A stretch of 64,000 nt of DNA from Bradyrhizobium sp. AZCC 1719 (GCF_036924525.1 NZ_JAZHRU010000001.1:4059001-4123000), one strand, 5' to 3'; positions 42,995-50,481 are shown, counted from the stretch's first letter. The notes: generated by a model from the letters alone, not told the origin. Numbers and translations: made by a program.

Positions 42995-44404
42995 TCAGGC
43001 CGCGCCAACCCAATTGCCGTGGATGCCGTCGGGGACACGATGTCCGAGCTTCACCAGCGCCACCGGTCCGGCGTCGACATCGGTGGCATTGAATACCGCG
43101 AGGTCGCTGCGGTTTTCGCGGGCTCGCCAGACCACCGACATCAGCCAGCCGTCACCCTCGCTGGCGTCATCGCCGCGTGGAACGAACACTGCTTCCGAGA
43201 TCGTATCGCCGGCGGGCAGCAGGTACTGGCCAAGCCGCGATCCATTGCCGTCGACATGTACCAGGCCCGACAATCCGCCTGAAGTCGGCAGGTCGGGATT
43301 GGCGCAGGCGTACCATCCATGCCGGTTGGCTGAACCGACGCTTCGATCGCAGACGCGGGGGAATTCTCCGGTAATGTCGTCGAGCCAGGTTTGCGTGAAT
43401 CGATCGGTATTGCCTGCGAGATCGAAGGTCCAGCGGCACAGCCGGGCGCGCGACTTGGCGGGATTGGTGGGCGTGCCGTCGGGATGGGTGAACAGCGGCG
43501 GCTCCTCGTACTGCATGACGTCGGCAATGATGCGGTCGCCGTCCTCCCACGCGTTCATGACGTGGAAGACGTAGCAGCACTCGGCGCGAAACCAGACGAT
43601 GTCCTTGGCGGAGCCGTCGCGCTTCATGACGCCGACATAGGCGCCCTTGTCCGGCTCCCAAGCATAGGGCGGCCGACCCGTCATGGCGCGCTCGATGCTG
43701 CCGGTGAGCGGCAGGATCGGAAACAGCAGATGATTTTTGGTGACGATGAAGTCGTGCACCATGCTCGCATAGGGGGCCTCGAAGCGATCGAAGCGCGTTA
43801 CTACGCCGGCGGCATTGACGGAGCCGAAGGAGAGGGCGGGGGTGAGGCGGCCTGCGGCGTTGTAGCCGAAGAACACCATCTCGCCGGTGACGGGATCGAT
43901 CTTGGGATGCGCCGTGAACGGTCCAGAAATGCCTTTGCCATAATCGCAATAGCCGAGCCGGTTGAGGGTGCCAGGCTCGATCTCGGTCGGCAAATGGCCT
44001 TCCTCAAGGGCCAGCAGGCGGCCGCCATGAAAGATGATGTTGGTATTGGCGACGCCGCCGTCTTGCGTAACCGAGGCGGGCGTACCCGGCAGCCTGCGGC
44101 CGAAGCCGCCGAACAGCGCTCGGCCGGCATCGTGCTCGGCCAGCCATTTCGGGGTGCGGACCCAGCGATTGCGATAGCTGGCGCGGCCGTTCTCCAGACG
44201 GAAGGCGTGCAGCATGCCGTCGCCCACGAACCAGTGGGCGCCGGGCGCGTCGAATTGCGGGTTGGGGCCGTTGCGATAAAGCGTGCCGTTAAGCTCGCGC
44301 GGTAATTCACCAGTCACCTTGAGGTGTGCCGCGTCGCATTCCATCGGGATCGGCGCCAGATTGTCCCGCGTCGCATTGGTCGTCGCCAATTGGTCGAGCA
44401 TCAT
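42995..44404 (-). CDS. Carotenoid oxygenase (RPE65/CCD/lignostilbene dioxygenase family)
   Basis: A 469-residue non-haem iron dioxygenase. The N-terminal GELPRELNGTLYRNGPNPQFDAPGAHWFVGDGMLHAFRLENG is the family hallmark, and further blocks include FTAHPKIDPVTGEMVFFGYN, ASMVHDFIVTKNHLLFP, YVFHVMNAWEDGD and the final PDGIHGNWV, supplying the four iron-binding histidines (in TAHPK, VHDF, FHVMN and GIHGNW). It cleaves conjugated double bases of carotenoids, apocarotenoids or stilbenes; the actual substrate is unknown. GGAGG precedes ATG 44404. It is divergent from tetR with shared operators. Confidence 0.93.
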   Translation of the reverse strand: MMLDQLATTNATRDNLAPIPMECDAAHLKVTGELPRELNGTLYRNGPNPQFDAPGAHWFVGDGMLHAFRLENGRASYRNRWVRTPKWLAEHDAGRALFGGFGRRLPGTPASVTQDGGVANTNIIFHGGRLLALEEGHLPTEIEPGTLNRLGYCDYGKGISGPFTAHPKIDPVTGEMVFFGYNAAGRLTPALSFGSVNAAGVVTRFDRFEAPYASMVHDFIVTKNHLLFPILPLTGSIERAMTGRPPYAWEPDKGAYVGVMKRDGSAKDIVWFRAECCYVFHVMNAWEDGDRIIADVMQYEEPPLFTHPDGTPTNPAKSRARLCRWTFDLAGNTDRFTQTWLDDITGEFPRVCDRSVGSANRHGWYACANPDLPTSGGLSGLVHVDGNGSRLGQYLLPAGDTISEAVFVPRGDDASEGDGWLMSVVWRARENRSDLAVFNATDVDAGPVALVKLGHRVPDGIHGNWVGAA

Positions 44405-44421
44405 ACGTTCCCTCCGGTTGT

Positions 44422-44494
44422 ATCTTTACATCGTAAAGATGTCAGTAGGCGCGTTGCCATGGGTCGTCAAGCAAAATCTTTACAGTGTAAAAAT
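44422..44494. promoter_or_regulatory. Divergent promoter with paired TetR-type operators
   Basis: Operator 1 is ATCTTTAC-ATC-GTAAAGAT at 44422-44440, perfect arms, 17 bases before the carotenoid oxygenase ATG. Operator 2 is ATCTTTAC-AGT-GTAAAAAT at 44476-44494 (7 of 8). Between them on the minus strand lie TTGACG (44465-44470) and TACTGA (44442-44447) with a 17-base spacer. For tetR on the plus strand, TTTACA (44479-44484) and TATAAA (44501-44506) are possible promoter boxes. Confidence 0.8.
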
Positions 44495-44513
44495 TGTGGT
44501 TATAAAGATTCGC

Positions 44514-45248
44514 ATGGCAAGATTATCGAGAGCAACCAAAACGAACCGCCCGGCCGCGAAGCGCAGGCCCGTGAAGACTGTAGCCGAAAGGCCGGCCAGC
44601 CGGCGTCGTCGTCCGGCCGGCGAGACGCCCTATCATCACGGCGATCTGCACGACGCCTTGCTCGCCGCGGCGGAGCGGGTGCTGGAACGCGACGGGCTGT
44701 CGGGCCTGACGCTGCGGGCGGTTGCGCGCGAGGCCGGCGTGTCGCATGCGGCACCGACCCATCATTTCGGCGATCTCACCGGGCTGCTGAGCGAGCTTGC
44801 CGCCATCGGATTCCGGCGCTTCAACGCGGCGATGACCGCGGCGGGCAACACCGAAACGCTTCCGCTCATGAAGTCGTTGGCGCGCGCCAAGGCTTATGTC
44901 GCCTATGCGCAGGCGCGCCCCGGCATGTACGGGCTGATGTTCCGGACCGAGCGGCTCGACATGACGCGGCCCTCGCTGCACGAGGCGGCGACCGCCTCCT
45001 TCGAAGGACTGGCGACCGCGGTGAGCCTCAGCCGCAACGAAAAACTCACCGGCGAAGCGCTCGAGGCTTTGTCGCTCGACCAGGCTGCCGCGATTGCCCG
45101 TGCGTGGTCGCTGGTGCACGGCTTCACCACGCTGCTGCTTGATGGAAGGCTCAAGGACATTCTGCACCGGCTGCCCGAGGGGACCGGCGTCGACCAGCTT
45201 CTGGATGCAATGCTGCGTTCGACAGTGCCACGACCGCCGGGGGCGTAA
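44514..45248 (+). CDS. TetR/AcrR family regulator
   Basis: A 244-residue regulator. After a basic N-terminal extension (residues 1-40, many Arg/Lys) comes the helix-turn-helix YHHGDLHDALLAAAERVLERDGLSGLTLRAVAREAGVSHAAPTHHFGDLTGLLSELAAIGFRRF. The C-terminal domain (AKAYVAYAQARPGMYGLMFRTERLD ... IARAWSLVHGFTTLLLDGRL) is the WHG-type ligand-binding fold. It probably represses itself, the carotenoid oxygenase and the membrane-protein operon through ATCTTTAC-N3-GTAAAGAT sites. The promoter boxes leave almost no 5' leader before the ATG. No ribosome binding site is seen. Confidence 0.92.
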   Translation: MARLSRATKTNRPAAKRRPVKTVAERPASRRRRPAGETPYHHGDLHDALLAAAERVLERDGLSGLTLRAVAREAGVSHAAPTHHFGDLTGLLSELAAIGFRRFNAAMTAAGNTETLPLMKSLARAKAYVAYAQARPGMYGLMFRTERLDMTRPSLHEAATASFEGLATAVSLSRNEKLTGEALEALSLDQAAAIARAWSLVHGFTTLLLDGRLKDILHRLPEGTGVDQLLDAMLRSTVPRPPGA

Positions 45249-45320
45249 GACGGCCGCCGCTCTGCGCGAGTTCGCAGGTGGGATGAGGCTGCGCGGTGAC
45301 GGTTGCGGCTGGCGTCCCGC

Positions 45321-45668
45321 TCAGCAACCCCTGCAAATCTTGGTTTGCCGCGCGAGCCTTGCGTCAGCTTCCGCGTCTTCGTTGGGCTGCCGTGTCCAAT
45401 CTTCGTATGCCGCTTTGACGCCCGATCCGGCTGACCTGTCCCTGGAAGACGCTTCGTTCAGCGGACCCAGGATGATCTCGCGGTTGCGCGCCGTCCTCCG
45501 CTTTGGCTTGGCCACCCCGGCTTGTTCGCCATCTGCGGTCGGCGGTTCACCCAAGCCGTCCCAGGCGATCGGCGCGCCCGCTGTCTGCGTCGAGCAGCCA
45601 GTTCCGGAGGCACAGCAGCCGGAGAGGGCGATGCCGGCGATGAGGAGTGCCAGGAGTTTTATGTGCAT
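45321..45668 (-). CDS. Hypothetical lipoprotein
   Basis: A 115-residue protein with signal peptide and lipobox (LLALLIAGIALSGCC, acylated Cys at about residue 18). The mature part is charged and probably disordered (GEQAGVAKPKRRTARNREIILGPLNEASSRDRSAGSGVKAAYEDWTRQPNEDAEADARLARQTKICRGC), ending in Cys-x-x-Cys. No family was recognised. It stands alone between convergent tetR and another exported protein gene. Confidence 0.65.
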   Translation of the reverse strand: MHIKLLALLIAGIALSGCCASGTGCSTQTAGAPIAWDGLGEPPTADGEQAGVAKPKRRTARNREIILGPLNEASSRDRSAGSGVKAAYEDWTRQPNEDAEADARLARQTKICRGC

Positions 45669-45775
45669 GGTGCCCCGGGGTGATGGCGTGAATAACTAGG
45701 TTTGACAAGGTTCAAGCACTCAAGCCCGAAGCTTTGACGTTAATGCGGCAAGAAAGCGCCGGACTGCGTCTACCA

Positions 45776-46396
45776 TCACCGCTTTGCCAATTCCACCGCG
45801 CGGCCGCGCTCGCCAATCACCTTCACTCCGTCCTTGCCGCACTTGAAATCACGCGCAAATTCGTCCGCGGCCTGGCGCGCGAGCTCGTTGGCATTGCGGT
45901 TGGCCTGGCCGTCGACATAGGCGACGTGGCAGACCGGCCCGGGCGGCAGCCGCGTCACCGCGAGCATCGGTTTCGTGATGGGGTTTCCGGTCTTGTCCGG
46001 GTCGTTGTTATCGGCGATCAGCCAGCGCTGAATGATCGCGAACGGCCTGCCGTCGACCGCCCGCCATTCGACGGTGTGGCCGGTCGAATTGAAGGGGCCG
46101 AACCAGGCCTCCGCGGCCGGCTCCTTGGCGGCGGCCTCGCGGTTTCGTCCCACCGAGACGGTTTCACGCAGGTCGCCCTCGCTGATCAGTACCACCAGCC
46201 CCGATTTACCGGGGCAGACCTGCGTCGTGCTGCCGTCGGATTCGGGCTTGCCGACCGTGTGGCAGTCCTTTGGCGCGGTCGACGTGTAGCTGCTGCTGAA
46301 AGTTTGGGCGTTCGCCGGTGACATCAGGCCAAATGCAACGGCGAACAGCGTCATGGCGGCCGACACGGCGAGCTGCCGATGGGAGACGCGTTTCAT
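45776..46396 (-). CDS. Exported hypothetical protein
   Basis: A 206-residue protein with signal peptide MKRVSHRQLAVSAAMTLFAVAFGLMSPANA. The mature part TFSSSYTSTAPKDCHTVGKPESDGSTTQVCPGKSGLVVLISEGDLRETVSVGRN and PVCHVAYVDGQANRNANELARQAADEFARDFKCGKDGV has four cysteines suited to two disulfides. No family with known function was recognised, though similar proteins occur in bradyrhizobia. GAGAAGG precedes ATG 46396. It likely acts in the periplasm. Confidence 0.7.
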   Translation of the reverse strand: MKRVSHRQLAVSAAMTLFAVAFGLMSPANAQTFSSSYTSTAPKDCHTVGKPESDGSTTQVCPGKSGLVVLISEGDLRETVSVGRNREAAAKEPAAEAWFGPFNSTGHTVEWRAVDGRPFAIIQRWLIADNNDPDKTGNPITKPMLAVTRLPPGPVCHVAYVDGQANRNANELARQAADEFARDFKCGKDGVKVIGERGRAVELAKR

Positions 46397-46550
46397 CTGA
46401 ACCTTCTCGCGTGGAACCTTTGGGGGTAGACGGTGCAATCTGGGGAAGGTTCAAGGCGAATGTGCGAAACACCTGACAATGCCGCGGAATCGTCCTAGAA
46501 GGACGGCTTCGCAATTCCTCGCTTTTTGAGCGCGCAGTTATCCAATCGTC

Positions 46551-47258
46551 ATGCCCTCCATTCCTTCGAATAAACCCTATCGCGTCGGCCGCTCCCGCAC
46601 CGGACTTGGCCTTTTCGCCACCAAGCCGATCAAGAAGGGCACCAAGATTATCCGCTATTTCGGGCCGCTTCTTGATTCGAAGAAGAAAGAAGAAGACGCG
46701 ATCGAGAACAAATATTTGTTCGAACTGAACGACCGCTGGACCATCGACGGCTCGGTGCGCAAGAACATCGCCCGCTATATCAACCATTCCTGCCGGCCGA
46801 ACGCCGAATCCGATGTCAAACCCCGTAAGCGCAGGGTGTTCATCCGCGCCATCAAGAACATCGAGCCGGGCGAGGAGATCAACTACGATTACGGCACCGA
46901 TTATTTCAAAGCCTATCTGAAGCCGATCGGCTGCAAATGCGCAGCCTGCGAGAAGAAACGCAAGAAGAAGCGTGCCGAGGCGCGGGCGGAGAAGGCGCGG
47001 CTGAAGGCCAAGGCCGAGCGGAAGGCGCTGAAGAAGGCGGAAAAGTTGGCCAAGGCCGACGCGAAGCTGAAGGATAAATTGAAGGCAGAGGCCGAGCGTA
47101 CGTCGAAGAAGAAGCTCAAGCTGAACGGCCATTCGCCCAATGGCATGTCACTGAATGGGACATCGCTGAACGGCAACAGCGGTGTCAGAGCGTCCGGCAA
47201 GAAATCGGCTGCCAGGAAACAGCCGGTTTCCGCGCCGGCGCCGGCCCTTCAGGCATAG
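46551..47258 (+). CDS. SET-domain protein lysine methyltransferase with basic tail
   Basis: A 235-residue protein. Residues about 8-125 form a SET domain: YRVGRSRTGLGLFATKPIKKGTKIIRYFG, RYINHSCRPNAESDV (the pseudoknot NHSC motif) and GEEINYDYG. A post-SET zinc motif CKCAAC follows. The last 100 residues are extremely rich in Lys and Ala and resemble eukaryotic histone H1 tails, with a short NG repeat (SLNGTSLNGNS). SET enzymes methylate lysines with S-adenosylmethionine; the bacterial target could be a nucleoid or ribosomal protein, or its own tail. It is convergent with the DUF6522 gene, with three bases between the stops. Confidence 0.88.
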   Translation: MPSIPSNKPYRVGRSRTGLGLFATKPIKKGTKIIRYFGPLLDSKKKEEDAIENKYLFELNDRWTIDGSVRKNIARYINHSCRPNAESDVKPRKRRVFIRAIKNIEPGEEINYDYGTDYFKAYLKPIGCKCAACEKKRKKKRAEARAEKARLKAKAERKALKKAEKLAKADAKLKDKLKAEAERTSKKKLKLNGHSPNGMSLNGTSLNGNSGVRASGKKSAARKQPVSAPAPALQA

Positions 47259-47261
47259 GGC

Positions 47262-47552
47262 TCATCCGCCGGATTTGCGTACCGACTTCGGCAGCAGCGA
47301 ATTGCCGTAGTCCACCGCGGAGCGCTTAATGATCACGCCCTTCTCGTCGACCACAACGCGAAACCGCCGATGTGCGGACAGGAAGGTCAGCCGATGCCGG
47401 CCGGAATCGGCATCGACCCCGCGCTCGGCAAAGCTCGTGATCTTGCCCGCCCGCATCTCCTTCTGAAGGAGCGGCAGCGCAAGGCCGAGGCCTTCGGCAA
47501 CGATCGCGGCATCGATCTGCACGATTCCATTCTCGAACTCGATCGGTTTCAT
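47262..47552 (-). CDS. DUF6522 family protein
   Basis: A 96-residue protein (MKPIEFENGIVQIDAAIVAEGLGLALPLLQKEMRAGKITSFAERGVDADSGRHRLTFLSAHRRFRVVVDEKGVIIKRSAVDYG). It matches the small DUF6522 type, whose core is MRAGKITSFAERGVDADSGRHRLTF. I recall such proteins near NsrR or NO-related genes, and here it follows nsrR on the same strand after 29 bases. The function is unknown. ATG 47552 is chosen over the longer frame to 47720, which would overlap nsrR. Confidence 0.75.
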   Translation of the reverse strand: MKPIEFENGIVQIDAAIVAEGLGLALPLLQKEMRAGKITSFAERGVDADSGRHRLTFLSAHRRFRVVVDEKGVIIKRSAVDYGNSLLPKSVRKSGG

Positions 47553-47581
47553 GTTCAAGTCCTGATGCTTCGGTGTGGGCC

Positions 47582-48010
47582 TCACGCGGTCACCGGACTG
47601 CGTCTGGGCTGCGCGGGGTAGGCGCATTCCGCCAGCGTCGTGGCATCGAGCTCGCGCATGAAGGCTTCGCGCGCGGCGGCCAGCTTCGCTTTCAGCCGGC
47701 AACGCGGCTTCAGCACGCAACTACCGCCATCCTCACGAAAACACTCGACCAGCGGCGGCCCTTCCAGCGCGCGCACCACCTCGCCGATGGTGATCGACTG
47801 GGCCGGGCGGGCCAGCATGAAGCCGCCGCCGACGCCGCGTTGGGTCGAAATGAAGCCGCTATCGGCGAGGTCGCGCACCACCTTGGCCAGATGGTTGCGG
47901 GAAATGCCGAACTCGGCCGCAATTTCATTGGTGGCGAAAGAACGGCCGGGTTCGCCCGCCAGCCGCATCAGGGCGCGCAAGGCAAAATCCGTGAATGACG
48001 TCAGCCGCAT
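47582..48010 (-). CDS. nsrR: NsrR-type Rrf2 repressor
   Basis: A 142-residue Rrf2-family regulator. The winged helix MRLTSFTDFALRALMRLAGEPGRSFATNEIAAEFGISRNHLAKVVRDLADSGFISTQRGVGGGFMLARP is typical of NsrR. Three cysteines (Cys90, Cys98, Cys104 in CFREDGGSCVLKPRC) can hold an iron-sulfur cluster that NO destroys. The palindrome TAGGTATTT-G-AAATACCTA lies in the divergent region between it and a truncated haemoglobin gene. IscR-type regulators have a different cysteine pattern and binding site. Confidence 0.9.
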   Translation of the reverse strand: MRLTSFTDFALRALMRLAGEPGRSFATNEIAAEFGISRNHLAKVVRDLADSGFISTQRGVGGGFMLARPAQSITIGEVVRALEGPPLVECFREDGGSCVLKPRCRLKAKLAAAREAFMRELDATTLAECAYPAQPRRSPVTA

Positions 48011-48058
48011 AGGGCCCTCTCAAAAGATCTGCTTGCAAATCATCTATAGCCGTCTAAT

Positions 48059-48077
48059 TAGGTATTTGAAATACCTA
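48059..48077. promoter_or_regulatory. NsrR operator palindrome
   Basis: TAGGTATTT-G-AAATACCTA, 9-bp perfect arms with one central base. It fits the alphaproteobacterial NsrR type (RATGYATTT-N-AAATRCATY) except at two positions in each arm. It is 16 bases upstream of the haemoglobin start and 48 bases from the nsrR start. Confidence 0.75.
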
Positions 48078-48093
48078 TTTAAGGGCAGGCGGA

Positions 48094-48564
48094 ATGGAAG
48101 CGATCGTGGCAGGGCCGGAGCGGCGCGAACGGCTCACAGCCGAGATCATGCAACGAACCGGAATTGACGAGACGATGATCGAGCGCCTGGTGCGCGGCTT
48201 CTATGCCAAGGTCCGCGAGGACGCGGTGCTGGGGCCGATCTTCGACGTGCGCATCAAGGACTGGGAGCCGCATCTGAAGCAGATGTGCGCATTCTGGTCG
48301 TCCGTCGCGCTGATGACCGGCCGCTACCACGGTACGCCAATGGCCAAACATCTGCCATTGCCGGTCGATGCCGCGCATTTCGACCGCTGGCTCGCGCTGT
48401 TCGAGGCCACCGCACGCGAGGTCTGCCCTCCGGAGGCGGAAGCGCATTTCGTGGAACGGGCGCGGCGGATTGCGGCGAGCCTCGAGCTTGGCATCGCCGG
48501 CGCCAACGGCGTGATGCTCGCAAACGGTGAAAGATTTCGATGCAATCAGGCAGGAGCAGTGTGA
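48094..48564 (+). CDS. Group III truncated haemoglobin
   Basis: A 156-residue globin of the 2-on-2, group III class. FYAKVREDAVLGPIFDVRIKDWEPHLKQMCAFWSSVALMTGRYHGTPMAKHLPLP carries the class motifs, and His86 in PMAKHL is the likely haem ligand; the FW pair and Trp58 are also conserved. The C-terminus is longer than usual (GIAGANGVMLANGERFRCNQAGAV). Group III globins detoxify NO or act in microaerobic respiration. It is directly downstream of an NsrR-type operator and overlaps the next small gene by TGATG. Confidence 0.92.
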   Translation: MEAIVAGPERRERLTAEIMQRTGIDETMIERLVRGFYAKVREDAVLGPIFDVRIKDWEPHLKQMCAFWSSVALMTGRYHGTPMAKHLPLPVDAAHFDRWLALFEATAREVCPPEAEAHFVERARRIAASLELGIAGANGVMLANGERFRCNQAGAV

Positions 48565-48698
48565 TGGCTTATCGTGCACATATCGTGACGAACAAGGAGC
48601 AGGCCGATCCGTATTCGGGCAGCAGCCTGGTGCCGATGCTGGTCATCGGGCTGGTGCTGACTTTTGCGGGAATGATTGCGGCGGTGGTATTGACCTGA
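48564..48698 (+). CDS. 44-residue membrane protein coupled to the globin
   Basis: ATG 48564 overlaps the globin stop (TGATG), so translation is coupled. The protein MAYRAHIVTNKEQADPYSGS, then SLVPMLVIGLVLTFAGMIAAVVLT, is a short soluble N-terminus plus one membrane helix. CAGGAGCAG lies 6-14 bases before the ATG. No family was recognised. The operon position suggests a role in NO defence or in anchoring the globin or its electron donor at the membrane. Confidence 0.65.
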   Translation: MAYRAHIVTNKEQADPYSGSSLVPMLVIGLVLTFAGMIAAVVLT

Positions 48699-48712
48699 CG
48701 CGCTCTCGCGCG

Positions 48713-48813
48713 TCATTCCGGGGCGATGCGGAGCATCGAACTATGGGGCGCCCTTGCGCCCCTGAGAATCTCGAGATTCCGGGTCTGGTGCTTACGCACC
48801 ATCCCGGAATGAC
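48713..48813. repeat. TCATTCCGG-type composite repeat, short copy
   Basis: It starts TCATTCCGGGGCGATGCG and ends ATCCCGGAATGA, containing AGCATCGAACTATGGGGCGC and GAGAATCTCGAGATTC. It is nearly identical to the element at 34452-34573 except for the missing GATGCGCAATTGCGCATC insert. It lies after the NO-module small gene, at a convergent site. Confidence 0.75.
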
Positions 48814-48822
48814 GGGTGTGGC

Positions 48823-49221
48823 CTAAGCGGCGACCACACCGCCGCTCTTCCGCAGGCCGATATACTGCAGCTCGGCAAACACGCCGGTTGCAATCGCCTG
48901 CGCCACGATGAAGACCTGACCGAGCAGGTTCGGCGACACCGCGCCCGAGAACAGCAGCGCGATGCTGCCCAGCGTCCAGGCGGCATTGCCTATGATCACG
49001 AACAACACCAGCGCCTTCATCACCGTCGACCTCGTCGCCAGCCAGCCGACCAGCGCGGTATAGGCGATCAGGAACAGGCCGGTTTCGCGCAACAAGACGT
49101 CCGGCAAATTGAGGAACGGCGCGAGCGCGCCGGCGCCGAGCGTTAGCGCCACAGCGGCGACGCCGCTGAAGATGGCGTCGGCGAGCAGGGCGCGGCTCAG
49201 GAAGGTGGACGGATGGATCAT
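48823..49221 (-). CDS. Hypothetical membrane protein
   Basis: A 132-residue protein with four helices (ADAIFSGVAAVALTLGAGALAPFLNL, ETGLFLIAYTALVGWLAT, VMKALVLFVIIGNAAWTLGSIALLFSG, LLGQVFIVAQAIATGVFAELQYIGL). No family was recognised; the layout resembles small four-helix membrane proteins of bradyrhizobia. AGGAGAAC precedes ATG 49221. The larger frame to 49503 covers the next gene and is not supported. It lies downstream of the 73-residue protein gene on the same strand. Confidence 0.75.
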   Translation of the reverse strand: MIHPSTFLSRALLADAIFSGVAAVALTLGAGALAPFLNLPDVLLRETGLFLIAYTALVGWLATRSTVMKALVLFVIIGNAAWTLGSIALLFSGAVSPNLLGQVFIVAQAIATGVFAELQYIGLRKSGGVVAA

Positions 49222-49259
49222 GACGTTCTCCTGTGCTTGGGAATGACCGGGGGCAGGGA

Positions 49260-49481
49260 TCAGCGTTGCAGCAGCGACCGGAGCTGACGCATCAGCCGCA
49301 CCGGGCAGAGCGCCTTGCCGACCCTGTTCTCGATCGTCTGCACCTGCACGAACACGAACACACCGGTGTCGTGCACCAGGGGCTCGGGCATGTTCAGGGA
49401 GCGTGCCACGAGCCAGGTGACCAGATTGCGCACCCAGGGGATCATGGCGGCGACGAAGCGGAACAGTGAAAGCATCAGCAT
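49260..49481 (-). CDS. Small hypothetical protein
   Basis: A 73-residue protein MLMLSLFRFVAAMIPWVRNLVTWLVARSLNMPEPLVHDTGVFVFVQVQTIENRVGKALCPVRLMRQLRSLLQR with a hydrophobic N-terminal half and a basic C-terminus. AGGAGA lies about 7 bases before ATG 49481. No family was recognised. It is divergent from the MmyB-type regulator gene and precedes a small membrane protein gene, so the three may be linked. Confidence 0.6.
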   Translation of the reverse strand: MLMLSLFRFVAAMIPWVRNLVTWLVARSLNMPEPLVHDTGVFVFVQVQTIENRVGKALCPVRLMRQLRSLLQR

Positions 49482-49581
49482 GGGTCATCTCCTGTGCTGC
49501 CAAGATGACTCGACCTGCGACCCGTTTCGATTACCTTGGACGTAATGGAATGGATGAAATTCGCATGGTAGGTTTTCCACC

Positions 49582-50400
49582 ATGAACGCACATGCTGCCA
49601 CGGCGCGAGCCGAACGAACCCAGCCCCTCCACATTGGCGATCACCTGCGCGAATGGCGCCAACGGCGACATCTGAGCCAGCTCGATTTGGCGAGCGATGC
49701 CGAAATATCCGCGCGTCACCTCAGTTTTGTCGAAACCGGCCGCGCCGCGCCATCGCGGGAAATGGTGCTCAAGCTTGCCGAGCGATTGGAGGTCCCCTTG
49801 CGTGAACGCAACGTGCTCCTGGTCGCAGCGGGTTTTGCCCCGGCCTTTCCGAAACGCTCGCTGGATGATCCGGCGCTGAAGTCGGCCCGGCAGGCGATCG
49901 ATCTGGTGCTCAAAGCCCACGAGCCCAATCCGGCGTTGGCCTATGACCGGCACTGGAATCTGGTGACGGCCAACCGCATGGTGGCGCCGTTGCTCGAAGG
50001 TTTGCCGCCGCATCTGCTCCGGCACCCCATCAACATCATGCGGCTCGCCTTTCATCCCGAAGGGCTCGCGCCGCGCACGGTCAATCTTGCCGAATGGAGC
50101 GCGCATCTTCTGGAACGGCTGCATCGCCAGTGCGAGGCAACGGCCGATCCCGAACTGCTCAAACTGTATCAGGAGCTCAAAGCCTATCGTATGCCGGCGC
50201 GCTCGGGGCCGATCTCGGCCGACAATGTCGCGATCCCGTTAAAGCTGCGCCACAATGGCGATGTGTTGAGTTTCATCTCCACCACCATGGTGTTCGGCAC
50301 GCCCGTCGACATCACGTTGCAGGAGCTTGCGCTGGAAACTTTCTTTCCCGCCGACGATCTGACCGCCGATCGCATGCGGCAGATGGCGGCAGCTTTGTAG
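49582..50400 (+). CDS. XRE-family regulator with MmyB-like ligand domain
   Basis: A 272-residue regulator. The N-terminal helix-turn-helix is LHIGDHLREWRQRRHLSQLDLASDAEISARHLSFVETGRAAPSREMVLKLAERLEVPLRERNVLLVAAGFAP. The C-terminal MmyB-like domain (PALAYDRHWNLVTANRMVAPLLEGLPPHLL, NIMRLAFHPEGLAPRTVNLAEWSAHLLERLHRQ) is related to PAS folds and is thought to bind a small hydrophobic ligand such as a fatty acid. It is divergent from the two small genes at 48823-49481, which are candidate targets. A repeat follows it. Confidence 0.9.
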   Translation: MNAHAATARAERTQPLHIGDHLREWRQRRHLSQLDLASDAEISARHLSFVETGRAAPSREMVLKLAERLEVPLRERNVLLVAAGFAPAFPKRSLDDPALKSARQAIDLVLKAHEPNPALAYDRHWNLVTANRMVAPLLEGLPPHLLRHPINIMRLAFHPEGLAPRTVNLAEWSAHLLERLHRQCEATADPELLKLYQELKAYRMPARSGPISADNVAIPLKLRHNGDVLSFISTTMVFGTPVDITLQELALETFFPADDLTADRMRQMAAAL

Positions 50401-50406
50401 TTTGAA

Positions 50407-50481
50407 GGATGGGTGGAGCGAAGCGATACCCATCATGTGAGGGTCGCACGGTTGATGGGTTTCGCTTGCGCTCTACCATCC
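50407..50481. repeat. GGATGGGT inverted repeat
   Basis: A 75-base imperfect palindrome: GGATGGGTGGAGCGAAGCGA and its counterpart CGCTTGCGCTCTACCATCC. It sits six bases after the MmyB-type regulator and probably belongs to the widespread bradyrhizobial class of such elements; it may also end its transcript. Confidence 0.6.
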
